Shown here: positions 48,139-59,774 of the stretch, in pieces
How the letters are laid out: the number at the start of each line of letters is the position of its first letter
Numbering within the stretch: the first letter of the stretch is position 1
Assembly (NCBI RefSeq): GCF_027921445.1
Contig: NZ_CP115667.1
Span: 682,001-746,000, forward strand
DNA length: 64,000 nt
Source of the DNA: Peptoniphilus equinus
GTDB lineage: Bacteria > Bacillota > Clostridia > Tissierellales > Peptoniphilaceae
Reading direction: 5' to 3'
Notes under the pieces: generated by a model
What the model was told of the DNA's origin: nothing
Database searches by the model: none
What the model saw: the letters and a program-made list of their open reading frames with translations, nothing else
Program-made: the position numbers and the translations under genes

Positions 48139-48633
48139 ATGAAAATTTTAGGTATTGACCCAGGCTATGCTATCGTAGGCTACGGCATCATTCAAGTGGA
48201 AGGCAACAAACTGACCCCGCTGGGTTATGGCAGCATTGTCACGGATAAAGATTTGACATTTCCTGAGAGACTTGAGAAAATTTACAGAGAACTATCAGAA
48301 ATCATTCTGCACTATCAGCCGGATGACATTGCTTTTGAAGAGCTATTTTTTAACAAGAATATTACGACAGGAATCGCAGTTGCAGAAGCTCGAGGTGTGG
48401 AAATGCTGGTTTGTAAAATGGGTAGAGACTATCTTTATGAGTATACGCCGCTACAGATTAAGAATGCACTGGTAGGTTATGGACGGGCGGAAAAGCATCA
48501 GGTGCAGGAAATGGTAAAGATGCTTCTGGGTTTGGATGCGATACCCAAACCGGATGATACTGCCGATGCGTTGGCTGTTGCTATTACTCACAGTGCGTCA
48601 TTAAAGTTTAAAGATCAGTTTAGGATGAAATAA
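48139..48633 (+). CDS. ruvC: Holliday junction endonuclease RuvC
   Basis: 164-residue resolvase. Catalytic acidic residues lie in ILGIDPGYAIVGYG (Asp6), AFEELFFNKNITTG (Glu), and KPDDTADALAVAITH near the C-terminus. I start at ATG 48139, with GAGGAT before it; the TTG at 48127 overlaps the SD. It is followed directly by ruvA and ruvB, so all three subunits of the resolvasome are encoded together. No clear promoter fits between the upstream terminator and the gene. Confidence 0.96.
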   Translation: MKILGIDPGYAIVGYGIIQVEGNKLTPLGYGSIVTDKDLTFPERLEKIYRELSEIILHYQPDDIAFEELFFNKNITTGIAVAEARGVEMLVCKMGRDYLYEYTPLQIKNALVGYGRAEKHQVQEMVKMLLGLDAIPKPDDTADALAVAITHSASLKFKDQFRMK

Positions 48634-49214
48634 TGTTTGATTATATCAAAGGCAACGTGGTAGATGTGGCATCAGATCATTGTGTCATTGAGACCGGCGA
48701 CATCGGCTACCGCGTTTTTATGGCGACAACGGAGCTTGAGACCATAGCTCAGGGCCCTGCAAAGTTATATATTCGCACCATTGTCAGGGAAGATGTCTTC
48801 TTACTCTATGGCTTTTTGGATCGTCAGATGCGCATCATGTTTGATTTGCTGACTACAGTCTCCTCTATAGGGCCGAAGGTGGCACTTGGAGTGCTTTCAG
48901 CTTTAAGTATTACTGAGCTGGTGAGCGGTATCGCAGCAGAGGATGCCGACATTCTAACCCAGGCACCGGGAATCGGGAAAAAGACAGCGTCGCGAATTAT
49001 ATTAGAATTGAAAGATAAAATTTCCAAATATAGTTTCACTTTGGAGACACCCAATTTGCAAAGGGCGGTACCCCGTGAAGATGAAGCGAAAGACGCACTG
49101 GTTGCTTTGGGTTATACGGAATTTGAAGCGCAAAGTGCACTTCAAGATGTTGATACAAAGCTGGCTGTTTCAGAACGGATTAAGCAGGGACTTAAAAATT
49201 TGAGCAGAGGATAA
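48633..49214 (+). CDS. ruvA: Holliday junction DNA helicase subunit RuvA
   Basis: 193-residue junction-binding protein: N-terminal OB fold ([20 protein letters not shown]), two helix-hairpin-helix motifs ([19 protein letters not shown] about 70; [19 protein letters not shown] about 109), and the C-terminal RuvB-interacting domain ([19 protein letters not shown]). Its ATG shares one base with the ruvC stop. Confidence 0.97.
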   Translation: MFDYIKGNVVDVASDHCVIETGDIGYRVFMATTELETIAQGPAKLYIRTIVREDVFLLYGFLDRQMRIMFDLLTTVSSIGPKVALGVLSALSITELVSGIAAEDADILTQAPGIGKKTASRIILELKDKISKYSFTLETPNLQRAVPREDEAKDALVALGYTEFEAQSALQDVDTKLAVSERIKQGLKNLSRG

Positions 49215-49215
49215 T

Positions 49216-50226
49216 ATGGATCGATTGATTGGACCAGAGTATTCCAAAGAGGATAATTCAGTTGAACACAGCTTGAGGCCGAAGCGATTAAGCGATTATA
49301 TCGGACAGGAAGACACCGTCGAAAAACTGAATATTTTTATTGAAGCGGCTAAAAATCGCCATGAACCTTTGGATCACGTGCTGTTGTCAGGGCCTCCCGG
49401 ACTGGGTAAAACCACTTTGAGCAATATTATTGCCAACGAAATGGATGTCCACATCAAAGTTACCAGTGGCCCTGCCATAGAAAAAGCGGGAGACCTCGCG
49501 AGTATTCTTACGAACCTGGAAGAGAATGATATTCTTTTTATCGATGAAATTCATCGCATTCATAGGGTGGTGGAGGAGACGCTTTATCCGGCGATGGAAG
49601 ACTTTGCTTTGGATATTATTGTGGGGAAAGGGCCTTCTGCACGGTCTATTCGTCTGGATTTGCCAAAATTTACTCTCATTGGTGCAACCACCCGTGCGGG
49701 ACAGCTCACATCACCTCTTAGGGATCGCTTCGGCGTGGTATTGACGCTACAACTTTATGATAGTGAATCCTTGAAAAATATTGTCTTGCGCTCGGCAAAA
49801 CTTTTAAATACGGCCATTGAAGATGGAGGAGCGCTGGAAATAGCCAAACGTTCTCGGGGAACGCCTCGGATTGCAAACCGATTGTTAAAACGGGTGCGTG
49901 ACTATGCTGAAGTGATGGAAAGCGGTGTTATCACTGAAGATGTGGCAAAACGTGGACTTAAGATGTTGGGCATTGATGGGTATGGTTTGGATGATATTGA
50001 TCGCAAGATTATTATGGCGATGATTCAAAATTTTGGAGGCAGGCCGGTGGGCATTGATGCTATTGCTGCCTCTATCAATGAAGAGCGAATTACGCTTGAA
50101 GATGTCTACGAACCATATCTTTTACAGATTGGATTTATTAATCGTACCTCCCGAGGACGTATTGCTACGAAGCTGGCTTATGACCACTTTGGGATGGCTT
50201 ATGAAGAACAGGAGCGTTTTTTATGA
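49216..50226 (+). CDS. ruvB: Holliday junction branch migration ATPase RuvB
   Basis: 336-residue AAA+ motor. Walker A is [15 protein letters not shown] (about 58), Walker [13 protein letters not shown] (about 105), sensor 1 [20 protein letters not shown], sensor 2 [18 protein letters not shown], and the C-terminal winged helix includes [20 protein letters not shown]. The end overlaps the spoIID-like gene by 4 bases. Confidence 0.98.
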   Translation: MDRLIGPEYSKEDNSVEHSLRPKRLSDYIGQEDTVEKLNIFIEAAKNRHEPLDHVLLSGPPGLGKTTLSNIIANEMDVHIKVTSGPAIEKAGDLASILTNLEENDILFIDEIHRIHRVVEETLYPAMEDFALDIIVGKGPSARSIRLDLPKFTLIGATTRAGQLTSPLRDRFGVVLTLQLYDSESLKNIVLRSAKLLNTAIEDGGALEIAKRSRGTPRIANRLLKRVRDYAEVMESGVITEDVAKRGLKMLGIDGYGLDDIDRKIIMAMIQNFGGRPVGIDAIAASINEERITLEDVYEPYLLQIGFINRTSRGRIATKLAYDHFGMAYEEQERFL

Positions 50227-51347
50227 AAAAAATTTTTGCTGCAGCATTGTTGTGTTTAACTTGCGCTACACCCGCTTTTGCCGGTTCAATGGCTGCACCG
50301 TTGGAGATTCGAATCGGCTCTCCGGTTCAAGAAGCTAAAATTACCAGTGAGGCGAATTTTTATCTAACTGATGTGAATGGGGGCAAAGTTCAAGATCTAT
50401 GGACCAATACCATTACGGCTCAGGTAGATGGTGATAAAATCAACCTCTACGATGAAAATGGTCATGCAGTATCTTATGATTTTCCACAAGATGGTATTTT
50501 AAATATCGCCAGTGAAACCGGCGTTATAGTTCAAAATACTTACCGAGGCACAGTGCATTTTGAAGTCTATCAAGGGAAAATTCATATCATCAATCTCATC
50601 GATATGGAATCTTATTTAAAAGGTGTTATCAATAATGAGATGGATGCGTCTTATCCCTATGAAGCGCTTAAAGCACAGGCCATTGTATCTCGATCCTTTG
50701 CTATGAGCAATCGCACCAAGTATGCCAAAGAAGGTTACGATTTGCGGGATGATACTTCATGCCAAGTGTATAAGGGCATGGGCTCGGAAAAGGACTTGAC
50801 GACAAAGGCTGTGAATGAAACGGCAGGGGAATATTTGGCTTACGACGGCAATCCGGTGTCTGCAATTTTTGGAGCGAGCTCCGGGGGATATATTGCCAGC
50901 CCTACAGATGTATGGGGGGGTGAGATTCCCGGGTTGAGGGCGAAAGAGGATCCGTACTCTGTCGACTATGTTTGGGATTATACAATCACCACAAGTGAGT
51001 TCATAAATAAAATTAAATCCAAAGGTGACATCGGTGATCTTATTGATGTCACTGTTCTGGAACTGGATGGAAGCCATCGTGTCAAGACATTGTCCGTCAC
51101 GGGAACCAACACTACACTTCAAATTAAAGGGACGGACCTGAGAAATCTGTTGGGATCGGGGAACATCAAGAGCACGCTATTTAGTGTGTCTTACGATAGC
51201 GCGTCACAGACTGTTATCTTCAACGGCAAAGGCTATGGTCATGGCGTTGGATTCAGTCAGCAAGGCGGCGCTAAAATGGCAAAGTCCGGCTTGACTGTCT
51301 ATGACATTTTAAAATTTTATTTTGAAGACGCAACCCTAGTAAAATGA
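50223..51347 (+). CDS. SpoIID/LytB-domain secreted peptidoglycan lytic protein
   Basis: 374 residues with a signal peptide ([20 protein letters not shown], cleavage after Ala20). The SpoIID domain spans about 100-370: [40 protein letters not shown] (the Glu in NNEM is the expected catalytic residue), [12 protein letters not shown], and the ending [13 protein letters not shown]. SpoIID strips denuded glycan during engulfment in spore formers, but LytB-type relatives act in vegetative walls. Lying between ruvB and queA is normal in clostridia; with no other sporulation gene in the window, a vegetative role is possible. Confidence 0.9.
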   Translation: MKKIFAAALLCLTCATPAFAGSMAAPLEIRIGSPVQEAKITSEANFYLTDVNGGKVQDLWTNTITAQVDGDKINLYDENGHAVSYDFPQDGILNIASETGVIVQNTYRGTVHFEVYQGKIHIINLIDMESYLKGVINNEMDASYPYEALKAQAIVSRSFAMSNRTKYAKEGYDLRDDTSCQVYKGMGSEKDLTTKAVNETAGEYLAYDGNPVSAIFGASSGGYIASPTDVWGGEIPGLRAKEDPYSVDYVWDYTITTSEFINKIKSKGDIGDLIDVTVLELDGSHRVKTLSVTGTNTTLQIKGTDLRNLLGSGNIKSTLFSVSYDSASQTVIFNGKGYGHGVGFSQQGGAKMAKSGLTVYDILKFYFEDATLVK

Positions 51348-51357
51348 AAAGGATATT

Positions 51358-53494
<2,137 letters not shown>

Positions 53495-53509
53495 AGAGAG
53501 GAGAATACT

Positions 53510-53806
53510 ATGTCACAACAACCAAACTTGCTGTTATCATTCCTGCCCATGATAGCGATGGTCATTGTATTTTATTTTTTACTCATTCGTCCACAACAAA
53601 AAAAACAAAAAGAAGTATTGGCAATGCGTAGTAATATTGCCGTAAACGACGATGTAGTTACCATCGGTGGTATACGAGGTAAGGTACTTTTAGTAAAAGA
53701 AGATTACATAGTTATGGAATCATCAGCAACGAAAACACGGCTAGATGTGATGAAATGGGGCATCAGCTCTGTAGAATCCAAAAAGTCTAAGCAGGAGGAA
53801 CTATGA
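53510..53806 (+). CDS. yajC: Preprotein translocase subunit YajC
   Basis: 98-residue single-pass membrane protein: a hydrophobic helix (LLLSFLPMIAMVIVFYFLLI, about 6-25), then RPQQKKQKE and the cytosolic domain with VNDDVVTIGGIRGKV. It is an accessory of SecDF. The tgt-yajC-scfA order is a well-known clostridial arrangement. Its stop overlaps the scfA ATG (ATGA). Confidence 0.95.
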   Translation: MSQQPNLLLSFLPMIAMVIVFYFLLIRPQQKKQKEVLAMRSNIAVNDDVVTIGGIRGKVLLVKEDYIVMESSATKTRLDVMKWGISSVESKKSKQEEL

Positions 53807-53949
53807 AACACGTAAAAACTTTAACATCGAAACGCTTAAAAGACACTTATGAAAAAGGTGGCTGCGGCGAATGCCAAACATCTTGCCAATCTGCTTGCAA
53901 AACATCTTGTACAGTAGGCAATCAAAAATGTGAAAACGAGGCACAATAG
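53803..53949 (+). CDS. scfA: SCIFF ranthipeptide precursor (six cysteines in forty-five residues)
   Basis: A 48-residue peptide gene, too short for many gene finders. The leader KHVKTLTSKRLKDTYEKGG is followed by a core with exactly six cysteines at positions 21, 24, 28, 32, 36 and 43 (CGECQTSCQSACKTSC then KCENEAQ). This matches the SCIFF family of clostridial RiPPs, where a radical SAM maturase forms thioether crosslinks from core cysteines. AGGAGGAA sits five bases upstream of ATG 53803. Its stop codon lies inside the left arm of a terminator, and the maturase gene follows. Confidence 0.96.
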   Translation: MKHVKTLTSKRLKDTYEKGGCGECQTSCQSACKTSCTVGNQKCENEAQ

Positions 53950-53976
53950 GGTTGATTACAACCCTATTTTATTTTT
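53945..53976 (+). terminator. Hairpin terminator between scfA and scfB
   Basis: AATAGGGTTG (53945-53954), ATTA loop, CAACCCTATT (53959-53968), then a T-rich run. It overlaps the scfA stop and precedes scfB by about 15 bases, so it probably makes the precursor far more abundant than its maturase. Confidence 0.88.
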
Positions 53977-53991
53977 ACCGGGAAGGAAATT

Positions 53992-55353
53992 ATGAAGCAA
54001 ATTCACAAATTTCACTTAAATAATAAATATGTTGTAATTGATGTAGGCAGCGGTTCTGTCCATGTCGTGGATGAACTTTTTTATCGTGCGTTAGACTTTT
54101 TAGACAGTGACAATCCCAAAGCGTCTTTTCAAGCTGTACGAGAAGGATTAAAGGGCGACGATCCGGATAAAGTGCAAGAGACTTTAGAAGAAATTGAGGC
54201 GCTTATCGATCAGGATGTGTTGTTTTCGGAAGACATGAACATTCAGACGCCGGCATATAATCCTCAAAATATCGTCAAGGCATTGTGTCTTCATGTGGCT
54301 CATGACTGCAACTTGAGATGTCGCTACTGCTTTGCCTCTCAAGGGGATTTCCATGGGGAAAGACTTTTAATGGATGAAGCTACAGGTAAAAAAGCTTTGG
54401 ATTTTCTGCTTGAAAATTCAGGGAACCGAAAGCATCTTGAGGTGGATTTCTTTGGTGGAGAACCGTTGATGAACTTCGACTTAGTCAAAACCCTTGTAGC
54501 CTATGGGAGAGAACGTGAAAAGATTTATGGCAAAGAATTCCGCTTTACCATTACCACTAACGGTTTACTTTTAGATGACGATAAGATCGACTTTATCAAC
54601 GAGCACATGTCCAACGTCGTCCTGTCCCTTGACGGCCGACCTGAAGTCAATGACAGTATGCGTCCTACCATATCTGGAGACGGCTCTTATGACATCATTG
54701 TGCCGAAGTTTAAGCGTCTTATTGAAAAACGCGGTGACAAAGACTACTATATCCGAGGTACTTTCACCAACGAGAATTTAGATTTTGCCAAGGATTTAAA
54801 AACGTATTATGATGCCGGTTTTAAGTCAACGTCCCTGGAACCGGTCGTTACAGACGAATCCATGCCTTATGCCATTCGAGAAGAGCATTTAGAGACTATA
54901 TTAAAAGAATATGAAAAGATGAGTGCGGATTACATTGTCATGCGTCAAGCAGATCCGGACTTTAAATTCTTCCACTTTATGATTGATCTCTCCGGTGGGC
55001 CTTGTGTCATCAAACGGACAGTTGGATGCGGGGCAGGCAGTGAATATATTGCAGTTACACCAGAAGGTGATATTTATCCTTGTCATCAATTTGTCGGGGA
55101 GACGGACTTTAAACTCGGCAATGTCCACGAAGGCGTTACCAATACTGCCATAAGAGATGAATTCAAGTGTGCTAACGTCTTTACGAAAACCGACTGTCCA
55201 ACATGTTGGGCGCGATATTACTGTAGCGGGGGTTGTCATGCCAACTCTCACTATGCCAACCATGACTTAAAAGTACCCCATAAAATCGGCTGTGAGATGG
55301 AACGCAAGCGCATTGAATGTGCGATCTCTGTTTTAGCCAATGAATCAGATTGA
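53992..55353 (+). CDS. scfB: SCIFF peptide maturase, radical SAM/SPASM enzyme
   Basis: 453 residues that install thioether crosslinks in ScfA. Residues ~1-90 are the RiPP recognition element-like domain. The radical SAM cluster is Cys106-x3-Cys110-x2-Cys113 (HDCNLRCRYCF), followed by VDFFGGEPLMN and TITTNGLLL. The SPASM/twitch region has cysteines at 338, 346, 364, 393, 402, 405, 411, 415 and 434 (GCGAGSEYIAVTPEGDIYPC, CPTCWARYYCSGGCH), enough for auxiliary clusters. The family is precisely the thioether-forming SCIFF maturase. It follows scfA across a terminator. Confidence 0.96.
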   Translation: MKQIHKFHLNNKYVVIDVGSGSVHVVDELFYRALDFLDSDNPKASFQAVREGLKGDDPDKVQETLEEIEALIDQDVLFSEDMNIQTPAYNPQNIVKALCLHVAHDCNLRCRYCFASQGDFHGERLLMDEATGKKALDFLLENSGNRKHLEVDFFGGEPLMNFDLVKTLVAYGREREKIYGKEFRFTITTNGLLLDDDKIDFINEHMSNVVLSLDGRPEVNDSMRPTISGDGSYDIIVPKFKRLIEKRGDKDYYIRGTFTNENLDFAKDLKTYYDAGFKSTSLEPVVTDESMPYAIREEHLETILKEYEKMSADYIVMRQADPDFKFFHFMIDLSGGPCVIKRTVGCGAGSEYIAVTPEGDIYPCHQFVGETDFKLGNVHEGVTNTAIRDEFKCANVFTKTDCPTCWARYYCSGGCHANSHYANHDLKVPHKIGCEMERKRIECAISVLANESD

Positions 55354-55355
55354 AA

Positions 55356-55382
55356 ATAGGTGCCGCAGGCACCTGTTTTTTA
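55356..55382 (+). terminator. Intrinsic terminator after scfB
   Basis: AGGTGCC (55358-55364), GCA loop, GGCACCT (55368-55374), then GTTTTTT. It ends the ruvC-scfB unit. Confidence 0.92.
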
Positions 55383-55411
55383 TAAGGGAAACTGCATAAA
55401 ATGGGGATTTG

Positions 55412-55420
55412 TGGTATACT
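55412..55420 (+). promoter_or_regulatory. Extended -10 promoter of recJ, seven bases before the ATG
   Basis: TGGTATACT fits an extended -10 (TGnTATAAT with one mismatch). Seven bases, ACCTTCT, separate it from ATG 55428, so the expected +1 is at or beside the start codon. The -35 region is weak. Confidence 0.55.
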
Positions 55421-55427
55421 ACCTTCT

Positions 55428-57206
55428 ATGAAAGAACGGGAAAAATGGTTTATTAAAGGGGTAAAGTCACAACTTAATACAGAGAGCTTGCCTACTTATC
55501 TTCGGGACATTTTACAGCGTCGCGGCGTGGATGATGATCATCTGGAACGGTTTTTAAATCCGTCCCTTGAGGCTATGCATTCGCCGATCAAGTTGCCGGA
55601 TTGTATTAAAGGCGCGAACCTGGTTATGACAGCCATTGAAAAAAAACAGAGGATACGTGTGGTTGGCGACTATGATGTTGACGGTGTCACAGCCACGTAT
55701 ATTTTAGTAAGAGGCCTGCAGATTTTAGGCGCCAATGTGGACTATGTCATCCCACATCGTAAGAAAGACGGTTATGGCATCAGTGAGGGGATTATAGACG
55801 AGGCTTTATCAGAAAACATCGATCTTATTGTGACGTGTGATAACGGGATTGCGGCAGCGGATGTCATAGAAAAGGCAATAGCCGGCGGCATGCGTGTTGT
55901 CGTCACGGATCACCACGAAGTGCCTCATAAGGACGGCCATGATCTGGAACCACCGGCTGATGCGATTATCAACCCTAAACTAAGCCGGAGCAAATATCCA
56001 TTTTCAGGTATTTGCGGTGCAGTTGTGGCCTACAAATTTATGGCGTATCTCTTTATGATTTCAGGACAGGATGAAGCGGTCTTTCAAAATACTTTTCTGC
56101 CGTTTGCTGCAATCGGAACTGTATGTGATGTTATGGAATTGGTCGATGAAAATCGTGCCATTGTTGCCTTAGGCCTTGAGCGTTTAAATCAAACTGAGCA
56201 CATCGGACTTCGTGCTATCAAAGAAGCCTGTGATATTAAAGGTTTGATTGACGCTTATCATATCGGTTTTATTATCGGTCCTACTATTAATTCAAGCGGT
56301 AGGTTGGATCATGCAGCGCGTGCATTAGACGTACTATTTGAGATGGATTATACAAAAGCTTTAGAGCTGGCACAAGACTTGCGAGAGCTCAATCGTGAGC
56401 GTCAAAAACTCACTGAAGAGAGCTTTGAAAAAGTGGATGGGTTGATTCAACAGTATCACTTAGATGAAAAACTGCGTATACTAATCGTCAAAGAACCATG
56501 TCTTGATGAGTCGATCATCGGTATTGTAGCCGGGCGTATCAAAGAAAAATATCATCGCCCAAGCGTTATTATTACTCAAGGTGAAATGGCGCTCAAAGGC
56601 TCCGGACGCAGCATTGAAGCTTACGATATGTTTTCAGAGTTCAGTCGACACAAAGCTTTACTACAGGCTTTTGGAGGGCACAAGATGGCCTGTGGCCTCA
56701 GCATCGAAGCAGACAAATTGAAAGAATTTATTGTGGCGGTGAATAACGCTGCAACCTTAACATCTGAAGATATGGTCAAGGAAATTCGAATTGATACCCT
56801 TGTACGGCTCAATGAGGTGAGTCAGGAGATGGTTCAGTCACTTGAACAGCTAAAGCCTTTTGGGAACGGAAACCCGAAGCCCCTTATGGTCGCCAAAGGT
56901 TGCGAACTGTATGGTGTTCAGGTCTTAGGTAAAAATCAAAATGTCATTAAATTTATTTTGAGGCAGGGACAGACTGATTGTGAATCTATATACTTCCGAA
57001 AATTTAGTGATTTTAAAGATGAACTCTGTGACGGCTTTGAGGCTCAAGTAGTGAATCAAGTTTTAAAAGGACGGCAAAGTCTGTTAATGGATGTGGTCTT
57101 TACGCCAACTGTGAATGAATTTCGTGATAAACGTACGCTGCAACTCAAAGTGACTGCTCTGCGAGCAAGTAAAACTGGTGATAAATATGATAAATCAACT
57201 CATTGA
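55428..57206 (+). CDS. recJ: Single-stranded-DNA exonuclease RecJ
   Basis: 5'-3' ssDNA exonuclease of the DHH family. Motifs: VVGDYDVDGVTATYIL (about 77), TCDNGIAA, VTDHHEV (DHH, about 160), the second-domain GPTINSSGRLDHAARAL, and KGSGRSIEAYDMFSEF with FGGHKMACGLSIE in DHHA1, then a C-terminal OB fold. ATG 55428 gives 592 residues; an in-frame ATG at 55401 with a distant AGGG would add nine residues (GICGILPS) that overlap the promoter. The relA gene starts inside its 3' end. The usual apt gene between recJ and relA is absent. Confidence 0.94.
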   Translation: MKEREKWFIKGVKSQLNTESLPTYLRDILQRRGVDDDHLERFLNPSLEAMHSPIKLPDCIKGANLVMTAIEKKQRIRVVGDYDVDGVTATYILVRGLQILGANVDYVIPHRKKDGYGISEGIIDEALSENIDLIVTCDNGIAAADVIEKAIAGGMRVVVTDHHEVPHKDGHDLEPPADAIINPKLSRSKYPFSGICGAVVAYKFMAYLFMISGQDEAVFQNTFLPFAAIGTVCDVMELVDENRAIVALGLERLNQTEHIGLRAIKEACDIKGLIDAYHIGFIIGPTINSSGRLDHAARALDVLFEMDYTKALELAQDLRELNRERQKLTEESFEKVDGLIQQYHLDEKLRILIVKEPCLDESIIGIVAGRIKEKYHRPSVIITQGEMALKGSGRSIEAYDMFSEFSRHKALLQAFGGHKMACGLSIEADKLKEFIVAVNNAATLTSEDMVKEIRIDTLVRLNEVSQEMVQSLEQLKPFGNGNPKPLMVAKGCELYGVQVLGKNQNVIKFILRQGQTDCESIYFRKFSDFKDELCDGFEAQVVNQVLKGRQSLLMDVVFTPTVNEFRDKRTLQLKVTALRASKTGDKYDKSTH

Positions 57207-59322
57207 AGAAATAAAAAAATATAATCCCGGGGCGGATTTTGATCAGATTATGGCTGCTTTCAATCTGGCCAATGCATGTCATAAAGGTCAAAAACGCAAT
57301 AGCGGCGAAGACTATATTATTCACCCAGTGAAAGTTGCCATTATTTTAGCTGGGATGAATATGGATGTGCCGACAATTATTGCCGGACTCCTCCACGATA
57401 CCATTGAAGACACTGACGTCACCTTTGAAGATATAGAAAAACAGTTTGGCAATGAAATCGCACTTCTGGTTGACGGCGTTACCAAACTGAAAAAATTAAA
57501 TTATCAAACCAAGCAGGAAAAGCAAGCGGAAAATATTCGAAAAATGGTGCTTGCCATGGCCAAAGATATTCGCGTTATTATTGTCAAACTTGCTGACCGT
57601 CTTCACAATATGCGCACTCTGGAATATATGACGGAAGAGAAAAAGCGAGAAAAGGCACTGGAGACTATTGAAATTTATGCGCCTATTGCAGATCGACTGG
57701 GGATGAGCCGCATCAAGTGGGAACTGGAAGATTTGTCTTTGCGCTATTTGGATCCGGATAAGTATTATGACTTGGTGGAGATGGTGAACAAGCGCCGCCA
57801 CGAACGGGAAAGCCTGATTCAAAACATTATCTCCGAGTTGAAACAAAATTTATCTAAACTTGGAATTGTAGCGGATATTAACGGCCGACCTAAAAATTTC
57901 TACTCTATTTACAAAAAGATGGAGCACAAAGGTAAGACATTTGACGAGATTTATGACTTGTCGGCTGTGCGGGTTCTTGTGGAAGACATTAAGGACTGCT
58001 ATGGTGTCTTAGGCGTCGTACACACGTTGTGGAAGCCAATCCCGGGACGGTTTAAAGACTATATTGCCATGCCGAAACCGAATAAATATCAATCACTGCA
58101 TACGACTGTTATTGATAATCATGGAGAGACTTTTGAGGTGCAAATTCGGACCTATGAAATGCACCAAACGGCAGAATATGGGATTGCGGCTCACTGGAAG
58201 TACAAAGCAGGCGTTTCAAAATCCACCAGTTTTGATGAAAATTTAACCTGGCTTCGCCAGTTGCTCGAATGGCAAAAAGATCTATCTGACCCCGATGATT
58301 TTATGGAGACGCTTAAAATTGACTTCTTTGCCGATGAGGTATTTGTCTTCACGCCTCAAGGTGATGTGATCAATCTCCCTGAAGGCTCAACACCGCTGGA
58401 TTTTGCCTATCGTATTCACTCTCAAGTGGGCAATACCTGCACGGGTGCTAAGATTAACGGTCGGATTGTGCCTCTGGACTATCAGCTCAAGAGTGGCGAC
58501 ATCATCGAAGTCATCACGAACGCCAATTCCGGACCATCTCTTGACTGGCTGAAAATTGTAAAAAGTCCTCAAGCCAAGAAAAAAATCAATCAGTATTTCA
58601 AAGTTAAAGATCGAGATAAAAATATTGAACGCGGCCGAGATATGCTGGAGAGGGAAATCAAAAAGTATAATTTGAGACCGTCAGCTGTCATGAGAGACGA
58701 CTGGATGGAAGAGGTGACGAAAAAAGTCAAACTCAACTCCGTTGAAGATGTCTATGCAGGACTCGGCTTTGGAACGATCACATTAAACCAGGTGGTTGGA
58801 AAACTTAAAGATCTCTATGCGCAAAGCATTAAAGAAGAGAAAGTTTTAGACGTACCGACCGCACCTGTGCATCGTATTTCAAAGGGCGGAGTTATCGTAG
58901 AAGGTGCGGATAACTTAAAAGTTCGCTTTGCCAAGTGTTGTAACCCGGTACCGGGAGATGATATCGTTGGCTATGTGACCATCGGGCGAGGTATTTCCAT
59001 TCATCGCGCAGATTGCACCAATGTGAAGGATGAAAAGGATCATTCAAGACTGATTCCTGTGAAGTGGGATACTCAAGAAGGTGATAGCTATGGTGCGCAA
59101 ATTGAAATCAAGGCCTTTGACAAACCTCGAGTTATCGGAGATGTGGCCAATAAAATTAACGACGCTAAGCTTAATATGCAGTCTCTCAATGCCCGTACCA
59201 AAGAAGGTCTTCTCTTTGTGAGCATTATTGTGGACATCAAATCCACAGATGAACTTTCAAGAATTATTGAAAAAATTAAAAAGTTACCTGAAGTTATTGA
59301 TGTCTATAGAATGAAGGGATAA
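57187..59322 (+). CDS. relA: Bifunctional (p)ppGpp synthetase/hydrolase Rel
   Basis: 711-residue stringent-response enzyme. The hydrolase domain keeps its metal motif (ACHKGQKRNSGEDYIIHP, LLHDTIEDTDV; HD-x3-ED intact), so it should degrade as well as make alarmone. The synthetase part has GRPKNFYSIYKKM (about 236) and YQSLHTTVI; then TGS (VFTPQGDVINLPEGSTPLDF, about 386), a conserved Cys region (FAKCCNPVPGDDIVGYV) and a C-terminal ACT domain. ATG 57187 follows GGTGAT, complementary to the 16S tail, and is preferred over GTG 57178. It overlaps recJ by 20 bases. Confidence 0.96.
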   Translation: MINQLIEEIKKYNPGADFDQIMAAFNLANACHKGQKRNSGEDYIIHPVKVAIILAGMNMDVPTIIAGLLHDTIEDTDVTFEDIEKQFGNEIALLVDGVTKLKKLNYQTKQEKQAENIRKMVLAMAKDIRVIIVKLADRLHNMRTLEYMTEEKKREKALETIEIYAPIADRLGMSRIKWELEDLSLRYLDPDKYYDLVEMVNKRRHERESLIQNIISELKQNLSKLGIVADINGRPKNFYSIYKKMEHKGKTFDEIYDLSAVRVLVEDIKDCYGVLGVVHTLWKPIPGRFKDYIAMPKPNKYQSLHTTVIDNHGETFEVQIRTYEMHQTAEYGIAAHWKYKAGVSKSTSFDENLTWLRQLLEWQKDLSDPDDFMETLKIDFFADEVFVFTPQGDVINLPEGSTPLDFAYRIHSQVGNTCTGAKINGRIVPLDYQLKSGDIIEVITNANSGPSLDWLKIVKSPQAKKKINQYFKVKDRDKNIERGRDMLEREIKKYNLRPSAVMRDDWMEEVTKKVKLNSVEDVYAGLGFGTITLNQVVGKLKDLYAQSIKEEKVLDVPTAPVHRISKGGVIVEGADNLKVRFAKCCNPVPGDDIVGYVTIGRGISIHRADCTNVKDEKDHSRLIPVKWDTQEGDSYGAQIEIKAFDKPRVIGDVANKINDAKLNMQSLNARTKEGLLFVSIIVDIKSTDELSRIIEKIKKLPEVIDVYRMKG

Positions 59323-59323
59323 T

Positions 59324-59773
59324 ATGCGAGCTGTTGTACAACGCGTTCAGTCTGCAAAAGTTGTTGTCGCCGGTGAGACTGTTTCAGAAATCGGATACGG
59401 TCTTATGGTTTTACTGGGCGTGGAAAAAGAAGACACGGATGTAGATTTGGATTACATTTATAAAAAAGTTACCGGCTTGCGTGTTTTTGATGATGCCAAT
59501 GGTGTGATGAATATCAGCTTCAAAGACAGTGGCGCCGAGCTTCTTGTGGTGAGTCAATTCACGCTTTATGGTGATGCGCGCAAGGGGCATCGTCCATCGT
59601 ACATTCGAGCGGCAGGCTTTGATGACGGCATCAGATTTTATGAAGCCTTTATTGAACGTGCACAAGCTGAAGGTTACCATGTCGGCACCGGTCGTTACGG
59701 GGCGGACATGGATGTACACTTGGTCAATCATGGACCGGTTACTATTTTATTGGACAGCAGAAGGGAGTTTTAA
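59324..59773 (+). CDS. dtd: D-aminoacyl-tRNA deacylase
   Basis: 149-residue editing enzyme that removes D-amino acids (and glycine) from tRNA. The signature motifs SQFTLYGDARKGHRPSY (about 78-94) and the cross-subunit NHGPVTI with its Gly-cisPro (about 137) are both present. It begins one base after relA; dtd beside relA is common in Firmicutes. Confidence 0.96.
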   Translation: MRAVVQRVQSAKVVVAGETVSEIGYGLMVLLGVEKEDTDVDLDYIYKKVTGLRVFDDANGVMNISFKDSGAELLVVSQFTLYGDARKGHRPSYIRAAGFDDGIRFYEAFIERAQAEGYHVGTGRYGADMDVHLVNHGPVTILLDSRREF

Positions 59774-59774
59774 T

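Noticed and set aside
59568-59774. Longer reading frame for the MBL hydrolase beginning in dtd
   Set aside because: It is an out-of-frame shadow of dtd; GTG 59775 has a proper SD and gives a normal family start.
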